Part shown: piece by piece, positions 32,567 through 40,560 of the stretch | Position numbering within the stretch: position 1 is the first letter of the stretch | Layout: each line of letters begins with the position of its first letter | The notes under the pieces: generated by a model | Told to the model about the DNA's origin: nothing | What the model saw: the letters and a program-made list of their open reading frames with translations, nothing else | Database searches by the model: none | Assembly: GCA_035299025.1 (NCBI GenBank) | Contig: DATGXK010000008.1 | Location: forward strand, 496,001 to 560,000 | Source of the DNA: Leadbetterella sp035299025 | GTDB taxonomy: Bacteria; Bacteroidota; Bacteroidia; Cytophagales; Spirosomataceae | Reading direction: 5' to 3' | Length of the DNA stretch: 64,000 nucleotides | Translations under genes and position numbers: made by a program

Positions 32567-33562
32567 TCAGAAGTTATTTCCTCTCCTACCCGAGTCGTTG
32601 GTTTTCCCTCTATCCGGCAGGCTGGTTCTACCTCCTTCACTTCCTCTATTTGAGCGTCCGCCATCAGTGCTTCTAGTAGATGGTCTCGGAGTTTGAATTT
32701 CTTCTCTTCTGTTGTTCTCTCTACTTCTCGAAGACGTACTTGGTGCCTCTGACCTTGTTCTACCACCCTCGTTTCGCGGTGATGTGGACGGCGAGCTACT
32801 TCTTGAGTTTTCATTACTCCAGCTACCACTGTTACTTCTGCCGTCAGAAGGTCTCGAGCCTCTGCTTTCTATGTTATTCCTATTGTTATTTCTGTTTTCG
32901 GTGCGGCTTCGGCTGTTACTATTATTCCAATTTCTGTCTCTATCCCAATTGTTGCTTCTGTTCCAACTTCTGTCTCTATCCCAGTTATCGTTTCGATTCC
33001 AGTTATTGTTTCTATGGCTCCAGTTGCTGGTATAGCTTCTGTTTCTATAATATACGTGGTTATGAGGAAAAAAAGCCCTTGGACGATATCCAAACGATAT
33101 GCTTCCATATCCCCTTCTGTCAAAACGATAAAAGTCGTAGCTGTTGCCAAAATACCAAGGAGAGTATCCTCTATAGCTTAACCCGCGAGCACTGTAACCG
33201 TAATAGGTTCTGTCCCAATCACGAAGCTCGATGCCAATCAAACGGTTAAGGTCAACAACATCTTCCCAGATTTCGTCTTGCTCAAAAGCACTTAAAAAAC
33301 CATCAGATTGGTAAGCATACTCTTTTCTTTCGATACGCTCCAATTTGTTGTAAAGCCTGTCTGCCTCTCTACGGGTAAGGCTTCCATTGTCAATTCCATC
33401 AGATATTCTTACTCTTACGTCCCATCGCCAGTCAAAGTTTTCGTCATAGAAATATCGGTCTGGGCCATCGTAAGAAGTACCGTATTCGTCGTTATAATCA
33501 TATTGAGCCGTTGCTGTAGCTCCAAAAAGTATCAATCCGAAAAAAACCACCAAAGCTCTCAT
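32567..33562 (-). CDS. Exported Arg/Asn/Ser-rich low-complexity protein
   Basis: 331 residues. Signal peptide about 1-20 (cleaved after TATAQ). Residues 21-120 look folded, acidic and helical (ISDGIDNGSLTRREADRLYNKLERI). Residues 120-180 are rich in Tyr, Arg and Phe. Residues about 181-215 are a W-containing repeat (NNNWNRNDNWDRDRSWNRSN), and the tail to 331 is Ser/Arg/Asn/Gly-rich and surely disordered. The strand choice is clear from the signal peptide; the long opposite-strand frames are shadows of the repetitive composition. Function unknown. Confidence 0.7.
   Translation of the reverse strand: MRALVVFFGLILFGATATAQYDYNDEYGTSYDGPDRYFYDENFDWRWDVRVRISDGIDNGSLTRREADRLYNKLERIERKEYAYQSDGFLSAFEQDEIWEDVVDLNRLIGIELRDWDRTYYGYSARGLSYRGYSPWYFGNSYDFYRFDRRGYGSISFGYRPRAFFPHNHVYYRNRSYTSNWSHRNNNWNRNDNWDRDRSWNRSNNWDRDRNWNNSNSRSRTENRNNNRNNIESRGSRPSDGRSNSGSWSNENSRSSSPSTSPRNEGGRTRSEAPSTSSRSRENNRREEIQTPRPSTRSTDGGRSNRGSEGGRTSLPDRGKTNDSGRRGNNF
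32918..33022 (-). repeat. Tandem repeats coding for the N/R/W/D segment
   Basis: Imperfect repeats of TTCTGTCTCTATCCCA-type units on the plus strand, i.e. WDRDRxWNR codons on the minus strand, within the low-complexity protein gene. Confidence 0.6.
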
Positions 33563-33648
33563 AATTGTAGAAGTTTAAATTTGAACATTAGATGCATAAA
33601 AGTAGCCTATGGTTTACTCATGAATTGTTAATGAAAATATAATAACGA

Positions 33649-33681
33649 AAAAGCCCTCATTTGGAATCAAATGAGGGCTTT
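33649..33681 (-). terminator. Terminator of pyk
   Basis: 13-bp perfect stem AAAGCCCTCATTT-ggaatc-AAATGAGGGCTTT (33650-33681), directly behind the pyk stop. Confidence 0.8.
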
Positions 33682-33706
33682 AAAAATTCTAAATCTATTC
33701 TAATTC

Positions 33707-35161
33707 TTACACCACACTCAACCTAACAGTATTGGTTCTGTTGTTTTCGGTAAGAGGGAAACTCATGGTATTGATATACTTGTCGCCAGTTTCTAGCAAT
33801 CCTTTGGTTACCAAATATTTATTGGCTTCTTCTAGCATATCTCCAGAATTGGCGTATTTAATTTTTTCTAAGGCAATAACTTCAACACCCCAATACAAGC
33901 TCAACTGTGTCATTAGCTTAGTATTTGATGTAAATATATAAATATTGGCCTTTGGTCTGTGGTGCGAAAGTCTCACGGCTGTATAACCCGAAGACGTGAT
34001 ACCAATCAAAGCCTTAACACTCAAATCACGGGCCATTCTACAACCCATCATGATTACCGTATCATTGTCCTTATCGTCAGAAACATAGTCAGCCTCTGTT
34101 ACTCTTGTATGATGACGGAAATACAATCTCGTAGGGTCACCATACTTCTCTACGTGTGAAATCGTTTTTGCCATGGTTTCTACCGAAAGTACTGGATACT
34201 TGCCTGATGCACTTTCAGCACTTAGCATAACAGCGTCAGCACCGTCCAAAACTGCATTGGCCACATCACCAACTTCAGCTCTTGTTGGGCTTGGGCTTTC
34301 TATCATGCTTTCCAACATTTGTGTTGCTACTATAACAGGCTTAGCCGCCAAATGGCATTTGTGAATCAATACTTTCTGAATGATTGGCACTTCCTCTGCT
34401 GGCATTTCTACACCTAGGTCACCCCTGGCCACCATAACGGCATCTGTAGCTGCTATGATTTCGTCCATATTGGTGATGGCCTCAGGTTTTTCAACTTTAG
34501 CGATAACCTTTGCTGATGAGCCCTTTGATTTGATGTATTCTTTGATGTCCAATATCTCTTTGGCCGTTCTTACAAACGAAAGAGCAATCCAATCCACATC
34601 ATTGGCCAAGCCAAAGTCTAGATCTGCCCAATCTTTATCAGTTACAGATGGTTGCGAAATATTGGTGTTTGGTAAGTTAACACCTTTCTTTTGTTTCAAA
34701 AGACCGCCATAAACTACCTCAGTAGTTACTTCTTGTTTCTCTTTATCTACACTTACTACTCTTACCTCCAACTTACCGTCGTCCATCAATATCCTGTCTC
34801 CAAGGCTTACGTCTTGAAACATGCCCTTATATGGCGTACTTGCTCTTTCTGCGTTTCCAACAATATCTTCATTAGTAAAAACAAACTTATTGCCGGCTAC
34901 TAACTCCACACCAGCGTTGCCGCCTACCATCTCACCGACACGGATTTTTGGCCCTTGCAAATCCTGCAAAATGGCACAATTGAAACCGTGCTCGCTATTT
35001 ATTTTTCTAATTTTTTCTATTCTTAATTTATGGTCTTCATGTGTACCATGAGAAAAGTTCAATCGAAATACATTTACACCCGCCTGAGCCAAAGCCACCA
35101 ACATTTCTTCCGATTCAGAAGCAGGGCCTACTGTTGCTACAATTTTTGTTCTTTTGTTCAT
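33707..35161 (-). CDS. pyk: Pyruvate kinase
   Basis: 484 residues, standard length. TKIVATVGPAS (5-15), VFRLNFSHG, LQDLQGPKIRVG, the signature IAKVEKPEAITNMDEI and MVARGDLGVE, and a C-terminal domain reaching NTVRLSVV. It makes pyruvate and ATP from phosphoenolpyruvate, the last step of glycolysis. Monocistronic, with its own terminator; a TAATTTTG -7-like word lies at 35252-35245. Confidence 0.97.
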   Translation of the reverse strand: MNKRTKIVATVGPASESEEMLVALAQAGVNVFRLNFSHGTHEDHKLRIEKIRKINSEHGFNCAILQDLQGPKIRVGEMVGGNAGVELVAGNKFVFTNEDIVGNAERASTPYKGMFQDVSLGDRILMDDGKLEVRVVSVDKEKQEVTTEVVYGGLLKQKKGVNLPNTNISQPSVTDKDWADLDFGLANDVDWIALSFVRTAKEILDIKEYIKSKGSSAKVIAKVEKPEAITNMDEIIAATDAVMVARGDLGVEMPAEEVPIIQKVLIHKCHLAAKPVIVATQMLESMIESPSPTRAEVGDVANAVLDGADAVMLSAESASGKYPVLSVETMAKTISHVEKYGDPTRLYFRHHTRVTEADYVSDDKDNDTVIMMGCRMARDLSVKALIGITSSGYTAVRLSHHRPKANIYIFTSNTKLMTQLSLYWGVEVIALEKIKYANSGDMLEEANKYLVTKGLLETGDKYINTMSFPLTENNRTNTVRLSVV

Positions 35162-35367
35162 ATGATAGATTAATATTTTCGGAGATTTGAACGGTTTTTA
35201 AGCAAAACCATCCAAGATTCGCCACATTTCGATGTTTCGGGTACAAAATTAAAAATATTAGTTTACACTTACAGAATAAAATTTCAGTTTGTTCGGAATT
35301 GATTAGCATATTATTCCTATTTTGACTTTCAAGACCCAATAATGTGCATCTTCTTCTCTGTTTTAAT

Positions 35368-35375
35368 TATTTTTG
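35368..35375 (+). promoter_or_regulatory. -7 element upstream of leuA
   Basis: TATTTTTG, 42 bases before the leuA ATG; no clear -33 element. Nothing else was seen in the 256-base pyk-leuA spacer apart from the pyk -7-like word. Confidence 0.4.
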
Positions 35376-35417
35376 CGTTCCATTATGAACGAGTACCAAA
35401 CATTTTAAGATAAAACT

Positions 35418-36578
35418 ATGAGCGAGAAAATCTATGTTTTCGATACCACACTACGCGATGGTGAGCAAGTGCCGGGTTGCCAGCTAAACCTTGAGGAGAA
35501 GCTAATGATAGCCCGTGAACTAGACAGATTGGGTGTGGATATTATTGAGGCTGGATTTCCGATTTCAAGTCCCGGTGATTTCAAATCGGTAGAAGCCATA
35601 TCGAGAGTGGTAGAAAATGCCACGGTCTGCGGCCTTACTCGCTCGGTACAAAAAGACATTGAAGTAGCCGCTGAGGCCCTTAAACCAGCTCGTAGGCCAA
35701 GAATTCATACTGGTATCGGTGCTTCGGATATTCATATTTTATACAAATTCAATAGTAACCGTGACGAAATTCTACAAAGAGGCGTAGATGCAGTAAAATA
35801 TGCCAAGAGCTTCGTGGAAGATGTAGAATTTTATGCTGAAGATGCCGGAAGGGCGGATTTGGAGTTTCTGGCCAGACTTACAGAGGCCGTAATAAAGGCG
35901 GGAGCGACAGTTGTAAACCTACCAGACACTACGGGCTATTTGTTGCCCCACCAAATGTACGATAGAGTCGATTATTTGATGAATAACGTGCCGAATGTGG
36001 ACAAAGCGATACTATCAATGCACTGTCACAACGATCTTGGCATGGCAACTGCCAATACCATAGCGGGTATCAGAGCCGGTGCTAGACAAGTAGAAGTAAC
36101 CATAAACGGTATAGGAGAAAGAGCAGGAAATACTTCATTAGAAGAGATCGTAATGACCCTAAAAGTACACAAAGACTTGGGTTTACATACAGATATAAAT
36201 ACCGAGATGCTCTATCCACTGAGCCAGTTGGTATCCAAAACCATGCGTATGCCTGTACAAGCCAACAAGGCCATAGTTGGTAGAAACGCCTTCGCTCACT
36301 CGTCAGGCATTCACCAAGATGGATTCTTGAAGCACTCGCAAAACTACGAGATAATGACCCCGCAAGAGGTGGGCATTAATAAATCGGATATTGTTTTAAC
36401 AGCTAGAAGCGGCCGCCATGCCTTAAAACACCGCCTCTCTCTGTTAGGCTTTGAAGTTGGTAAAGATAAAATAGATGAAACCTACGAACAGTTTCTAGAG
36501 CTTGCCGACAAAATCAAGGAGGTAAATGATAAAGACTTGGTTGTTTTGATGAAACAACTCACCGAGGCTGAGGTATAG
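35418..36578 (+). CDS. leuA: 2-isopropylmalate synthase, short form
   Basis: 386 residues. HMG-CoA lyase-like barrel: FDTTLRDGEQVPGCQL (8-23), ADLEFLARL, NLPDTTGYLLP, SMHCHNDLGMATANT (metal histidines), EVTINGIGERAGNTSLEE, then the linker region NAFAHSSGIHQDG. It condenses acetyl-CoA with 2-oxoisovalerate in leucine synthesis. About 120 residues shorter than the long form: the C-terminal LeuA dimer/allosteric domain is absent. A homocitrate or citramalate synthase role is possible but less likely. leuBCD are not nearby. Confidence 0.88.
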   Translation: MSEKIYVFDTTLRDGEQVPGCQLNLEEKLMIARELDRLGVDIIEAGFPISSPGDFKSVEAISRVVENATVCGLTRSVQKDIEVAAEALKPARRPRIHTGIGASDIHILYKFNSNRDEILQRGVDAVKYAKSFVEDVEFYAEDAGRADLEFLARLTEAVIKAGATVVNLPDTTGYLLPHQMYDRVDYLMNNVPNVDKAILSMHCHNDLGMATANTIAGIRAGARQVEVTINGIGERAGNTSLEEIVMTLKVHKDLGLHTDINTEMLYPLSQLVSKTMRMPVQANKAIVGRNAFAHSSGIHQDGFLKHSQNYEIMTPQEVGINKSDIVLTARSGRHALKHRLSLLGFEVGKDKIDETYEQFLELADKIKEVNDKDLVVLMKQLTEAEV

Positions 36579-36612
36579 AAAAGACTCCCTTTACATTTAT
36601 CCTAAAACAATA

Positions 36613-37188
36613 ATGGAATCTGAAATCCAGAATGTTCCAGTGGCTTACTATGCCATAGAATTCGCCACAAAAGAAATGGGTTTTACGATGCCTTCGGACA
36701 TACTTACTTGTTCATTATTAAAAACATTGGCAGCGTCAAAACCATGCGGTACGTTTCTGGAACTCGGTACGGGAACGGGCCTATCTACAGCTTGGATTTT
36801 GGATGGAATAGACAAGAACTCCACCCTCATTTCTATTGATTATGATTCGAACCTTCTACAAATTGCACAAAAACATCTCGGACGCGATACTCGGCTACAT
36901 TTGAAATGTGTAGACGGCGAAGCTTGGGTAAACCAGAACTTAGGTCAAAAATTCGATTATATTTTTGCAGACACTTGGCATGGAAAATACCTGATGCTCG
37001 ACGAAGTATTGGAAATGTTAAACGTTGGTGGCCTTTATATCATTGACGATATGCTTCCACAAGAAAACTGGCCCGAAGGACATGCCGAGAAGGCACTAAA
37101 ACTTGAGAAGTACTTAGAGAATCGAAAAGACCTAAAATTAACCAAACTTCATTGGGCTACGGGGATTATTATTGCTGTGAAGCTTTGA
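36613..37188 (+). CDS. Class I SAM-dependent methyltransferase (O-methyltransferase-like)
   Basis: 191 residues. Motif I is FLELGTGTGLSTAWILD (48-64), followed by the acidic STLISIDYD, a substrate-region FDYIFADTWHGKY and LYIIDDMLPQENW. The arrangement resembles caffeoyl-CoA/catechol O-methyltransferase-like enzymes, without a predicted substrate. 34 bases after leuA; it may be co-transcribed. Confidence 0.8.
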   Translation: MESEIQNVPVAYYAIEFATKEMGFTMPSDILTCSLLKTLAASKPCGTFLELGTGTGLSTAWILDGIDKNSTLISIDYDSNLLQIAQKHLGRDTRLHLKCVDGEAWVNQNLGQKFDYIFADTWHGKYLMLDEVLEMLNVGGLYIIDDMLPQENWPEGHAEKALKLEKYLENRKDLKLTKLHWATGIIIAVKL

Positions 37189-37254
37189 TTTCAAAAATAT
37201 CGAACCCACTTCTCTCAAAATTTGTCATAATCACCACTAAATCAGCAACAAGTT

Positions 37255-37284
37255 TTGGTTGGTAAATATTTTTTCATAACTTTG
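37255..37284 (+). promoter_or_regulatory. Promoter of rplM-rpsI
   Basis: TTG (37255-37257), exactly 19 nt, TAACTTTG (37277-37284): full consensus match, 207 bases before the rplM start. Confidence 0.75.
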
Positions 37285-37290
37285 CAGCCC

Positions 37291-37491
37291 CAAATACCGC
37301 CTTATGGGTGCTGCCCGCTCTCGTAAGGCCATGCAAATTATATGAAAAGCTTGGATTCCGACTTGCTTTATGTGCTTAAAATTAGCACCTTATAATTAGA
37401 AAAGATTTGAATTGAAATAGAGCAAACCGATTGGGTAAGGTCCTCCTTTAAAATTCATAAATTGATTAATTAACGTTAAAAATTAGTACTC
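37291..37491 (+). promoter_or_regulatory. Long structured 5' leader of rplM
   Basis: About 200 bases between the promoter and the rplM GTG. It holds three hairpins: GCCTTA / TAAGGC (37299-37329, with GGG/CCC pairing inside), AAGC / GCTT (37347-37368), and GTGCT / AGCAC (37372-37388). No open frame. In E. coli L13 represses its own operon through the leader, so an autoregulatory site is plausible; the exact fold is by eye. Confidence 0.45.
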
Positions 37492-37938
37492 GTGGATCAA
37501 TTAAGTTATAGAACTGTATCGGCTAACCGCCAAACAGTAGAAAAAAAATGGGTTGTGATAGACGCCAGCAATCAAATATTGGGTCGTCTTTCTAGTCAGA
37601 TTGTAAATATTTTAAGAGGCAAAAACAAGCCTTCGTTTACACCTCATGTTGACTGTGGAGACAACGTGATTGTGATTAATGCAGAGAAAGTTCGTTTGAC
37701 AGGTAAAAAAATGACTGATAAAGTTTATACCCGTCATACTGGTCACCCAGGTGGTCAACGTTTCGCTACCCCAAGAGAGCTTATGGCTAAGGATGGTAGA
37801 AAAGTAGTAGAAATGGCTATAAAAGGTATGTTGCCTAAGAATCGTTTGGGAAGCAAATTGTATACAAACCTTTATGTATACGAAGGAGCTGAGCACCCGC
37901 ATCAAGCACAGCAACCAACCACTATCGAAATCAATTAA
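37492..37938 (+). CDS. rplM: 50S ribosomal protein L13
   Basis: 148 residues from a GTG start. Typical L13: KKWVVIDASNQILGRLSSQI (18-37), KPSFTPHVDCGDNVIVINA, HTGHPGGQ, and GMLPKNRLG near the end. An early 50S assembly protein. Followed after 25 bases by rpsI, the universal partner. Confidence 0.97.
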   Translation: MDQLSYRTVSANRQTVEKKWVVIDASNQILGRLSSQIVNILRGKNKPSFTPHVDCGDNVIVINAEKVRLTGKKMTDKVYTRHTGHPGGQRFATPRELMAKDGRKVVEMAIKGMLPKNRLGSKLYTNLYVYEGAEHPHQAQQPTTIEIN

Positions 37939-37963
37939 TAAGAACGAAAAAACTTAAAATAAA

Positions 37964-38350
37964 ATGCAGGTAATCAATACCGTTGGTAGAAGAAAAACAG
38001 CAGTTGCCCGTATCTATATGAAGCCTGGTAAAGGCGACGTGACCATCAATGGTCGTGAGATGGCAAATTATTTCCCAACAGAGGTTCTTCAAATTATTTT
38101 GAACCAACCTTTTGGTGTAGTTAACGCTACGGGAAAATATGATCTTAAAGTTAACGTAAGAGGTGGTGGTATCGCCGGACAAGCAGAAGCTATCAGAATG
38201 GCTATCGCTCGTGCATTGTGCGAAGCTGACACTGAGAACAGACCTCCGCTTAAGAAAGAAGGATTCCTTACAAGAGACTCACGTATGGTTGAGCGTAAGA
38301 AATACGGACGTCGCAAAGCTCGTAAGAGATTCCAGTTCTCGAAACGTTAA
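37964..38350 (+). CDS. rpsI: 30S ribosomal protein S9
   Basis: 128 residues, complete. VGRRKTAVARIYMKPGKGDVTING at the N-terminus, VRGGGIAGQAEAIRMAIARAL, and the basic C-terminal tail KYGRRKARKRFQFSKR that reaches the P-site tRNA. Second gene of the rplM operon; a large hairpin begins at its stop codon. Confidence 0.98.
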   Translation: MQVINTVGRRKTAVARIYMKPGKGDVTINGREMANYFPTEVLQIILNQPFGVVNATGKYDLKVNVRGGGIAGQAEAIRMAIARALCEADTENRPPLKKEGFLTRDSRMVERKKYGRRKARKRFQFSKR

Positions 38351-38431
38351 TCAATTTACGATTTTTTGGATTTACGATTGCAGATTGGTCTATTTGACTT
38401 TTACTCAATCGTAAATCTAAAATCGGATTAA
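38347..38431 (+). repeat. Large inverted repeat between rpsI and rpsB
   Basis: Left arm at 38360-38380 ends GGATTTACGATTG; right arm at 38406-38424 begins CAATCGTAAATCT. The arms match over about 19 bases with one small bulge around a 25-base loop, and TTAATC/GATTAA extend the stem outside. There is no T run after it, so it is not a standard terminator. Confidence 0.7.
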
Positions 38432-38451
38432 TCAAAAATAAACTGGTCCAG

Positions 38452-38479
38452 ACAGTGCTTATCGTGCCCGATGTACTGT
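38452..38479 (+). promoter_or_regulatory. Small nested hairpin in the rpsB leader
   Basis: ACAGT-gctt-ATCG-tgcc-CGAT-gt-ACTGT, 43 bases before the rpsB ATG. It could be part of an S2-binding leader; no promoter consensus was found in this spacer. Confidence 0.35.
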
Positions 38480-38522
38480 GCTGCAAATTCAATTTTTTTC
38501 AAAACATTTTTAAACAAAAGAA

Positions 38523-39464
38523 ATGGCACAAATTCAATACAAAGACCTGTTAGATGCAGGCGTACATTTTGGTCACCTTACACGTAAGTGGGATCCAAGA
38601 ATGGCTCCATATATTTTTATGGAAAAAAACGGGATTCACATCATCGATTTGAATCACTCTCTTGAAAACCTTGCAGCTGCTCAAGCTTTTGTAAAAAGCG
38701 TAGTTCGTTCAGGTCGTAAGATTATGTTTGTTGCTACAAAAAAACAAGCTCAAGAAATCGTTTCTGAAGAAGCAAAACGCCTTAAAATGCCTTTCGTGAC
38801 AGAAAGATGGTTAGGTGGTATGTTGACTAACTTCTCGACCATCAAAAAGTCGTTGAAGAAAATGACCAACATCGACAAAATGCTTTCTGACGAAACTACT
38901 GCGAGCAACATAGCCAAAAGAGAAAAATTGATGCTAGGCCGTGAGCAAGCTAAATTGGAGAAATTGCTAGGTGGCGTTGCTGACCTTTCAAGACTTCCAG
39001 CTGCCTTGTTTGTTGTAGATATCAAAAGAGAACACCTTGCAATAGCTGAAGCCAAAAGATTGGGTATTCCAGTAGTAGCTATGTGTGATACTAACTCAAA
39101 CCCTGAGATAGTAGACTTCGCTATTCCTGCCAATGACGATGCTTACAAATCTATTTCATTGATTACCCTTGCTATCGGTAAAGCCATAGAAGAAGGTATT
39201 CTTGAGAGAAAAACTGACAAAGAATCTGCTGCTTTGCAAGAAGAAGAAGATGCCAAAAGAGCTGTTGATACTGCCAGAGAGGTAGTTTCGAGAGACGAAG
39301 AGTCAGCTGATGGCAAAAGAAAAAGAGTAAAAACCGCTGAGGTTGCTGAAGAGGCAGCTCCAGTAGTTGAAGTAGCAGCTCCCGTAGCTGAGGTTTCGGC
39401 ACCAGTAGAAACTACTCCTGAAGTAGACGCTGCTGCTCCAAGCGAAGAAGAACCTGCGGCATAA
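38523..39464 (+). CDS. rpsB: 30S ribosomal protein S2 with acidic C-terminal extension
   Basis: 313 residues. The S2 core takes up about 1-235 (DAGVHFGHLTRKWDPRMAPYIF, VTERWLGGMLTNFSTIKKS, LFVVDIKREHLAIAEAKRLGIPVVAMCDTNSNP). Residues about 236-313 are an extra tail, first charged and helical and then Ala/Pro/Val/Glu-rich (VVEVAAPVAEVSAPVETTPE), absent from most S2 proteins but seen in related Bacteroidota. S2 binds late to the 30S subunit beside S1. Confidence 0.96.
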   Translation: MAQIQYKDLLDAGVHFGHLTRKWDPRMAPYIFMEKNGIHIIDLNHSLENLAAAQAFVKSVVRSGRKIMFVATKKQAQEIVSEEAKRLKMPFVTERWLGGMLTNFSTIKKSLKKMTNIDKMLSDETTASNIAKREKLMLGREQAKLEKLLGGVADLSRLPAALFVVDIKREHLAIAEAKRLGIPVVAMCDTNSNPEIVDFAIPANDDAYKSISLITLAIGKAIEEGILERKTDKESAALQEEEDAKRAVDTAREVVSRDEESADGKRKRVKTAEVAEEAAPVVEVAAPVAEVSAPVETTPEVDAAAPSEEEPAA

Positions 39465-39493
39465 TACCGAACGCTTCGATAAGATAATAGAAT

Positions 39494-39530
39494 AGCCCGA
39501 AGCATCGCTTTGGGCTGTTCGTTTTAAAAA
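39494..39530 (+). terminator. Hairpin between rpsB and tsf
   Basis: Stem AGCCC-ga-AGC / GCT-t-t-GGGCT (39494-39516), then GTTCGTTTT. A weak T run suggests attenuation of read-through into tsf. Confidence 0.5.
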
Positions 39531-39567
39531 AAGACTTAGAAATTTATTTACATAAAAATAATATAAA

Positions 39568-40401
39568 ATGAATATTACTGCAGCTGACGTAAACAAACTA
39601 CGTCAATTAACAGGAGCCGGAATGATGGATTGTAAAAAAGCCCTTACAGAAGCTGAGGGAGATTTTGACAAAGCCGTTGAAATATTGCGTAAAGCAGGAC
39701 AAAAAGTAGCCGCAAAACGTGCCGACAACGAAACTTCTGAAGGAGTGGTGTTGGTAGATGTTAGTGACAGCGGAAAAAGTGCAAAAGTATTGGCTTTGGC
39801 TTGTGAAACTGAGCCAGTTTCTAACGTAGAAGACTTCAAAAACCTTGCGAATGCCATTCTTCAAGCTGGTGTAAAACACCATGCTAAAGACGCAGAAACA
39901 TTGTTGGGTCTTACACTAGAAAATGGACAATCGGTACAAGAAAACATCACTGAATTGATTGGTAAAATTGGTGAGAAAATAGTTGTAGCAGCTTACAATC
40001 ACGTAGAAGGTGAGCAAGTAGTGGCATATATCCATAGCAACAAAAAGGCTGCTGGTGTGGTTTCTTTCGAAAACACAGGTGGTACTGATGTAACCGAACT
40101 TGGTAGAGACGTAGCGATGCAAATCGTGGCTATGAAGCCAGTAGGTTTGGACAAAGACAGTGTTGACCCAACTATCGTAGAGAAAGAAATCGAAATCGGT
40201 AAAGAGCAAGCACGTGCTGAAGGCAAGCCTGAGGCTATGTTGGAGAAAATTGCTTTGGGAAAATTGAACAAATTCTACAAAGAGCAAACTTTGCTTAACC
40301 AAGAATTCGTAAAAGACGGTTCATTGACCATCGCTCAATTGCTTGAAAAAACTGTGAAAGGTTTGACTATCTCTTCTTTCAAAAGAATTCAGATTGGATA
40401 A
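39568..40401 (+). CDS. tsf: Elongation factor Ts
   Basis: 277 residues, full length. The N-terminal UBA-like domain has VNKLRQLTGAGMMDCKKALTEAEGDFDKAVEILRK (9-43). The core contains the TDVTELGRDVAMQIVAMKP segment that contacts EF-Tu, and the C-terminus QTLLNQEFVKDGSLTIAQ. It regenerates EF-Tu-GTP. rpsB-tsf is the conserved order. Confidence 0.97.
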   Translation: MNITAADVNKLRQLTGAGMMDCKKALTEAEGDFDKAVEILRKAGQKVAAKRADNETSEGVVLVDVSDSGKSAKVLALACETEPVSNVEDFKNLANAILQAGVKHHAKDAETLLGLTLENGQSVQENITELIGKIGEKIVVAAYNHVEGEQVVAYIHSNKKAAGVVSFENTGGTDVTELGRDVAMQIVAMKPVGLDKDSVDPTIVEKEIEIGKEQARAEGKPEAMLEKIALGKLNKFYKEQTLLNQEFVKDGSLTIAQLLEKTVKGLTISSFKRIQIG

Positions 40402-40439
40402 TACTTTAGCTCTTGGCTTTTGGCCGAAAGCTTATATTG

Positions 40440-40471
40440 GACCCTGCAAAATCTTTGTAGGGTCTTTTTTA
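40440..40471 (+). terminator. Terminator of tsf
   Basis: 11-bp perfect stem GACCCTGCAAA / TTTGTAGGGTC (one G-U-like mismatch in the middle) followed by six T, 38 bases after tsf. Confidence 0.85.
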
Positions 40472-40507
40472 TACAGTGTCCGGAAAGCAGAAGTGCGGAA
40501 ATGCTCA

Positions 40508-40540
40508 TAAAAAAGGACTTTAGCTACTGCCAAAGTCCCT
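40508..40540 (-). terminator. Terminator of the rsmH-ftsI operon's last gene
   Basis: 7-bp stem GGACTTT / AAAGTCC (40515-40538) followed by six T on the minus strand, 20 bases past the stop at 40561. Confidence 0.7.
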
Positions 40541-40560
40541 TGAAATGGAAACTAAAATGG

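Noticed and set aside
32680..33249. Cys/Tyr/Ser/Phe-rich plus-strand frames, up to 189 codons
   Set aside because: They mirror the repeated WDRDR/WNR codons of the minus-strand low-complexity gene; no start context or signal.
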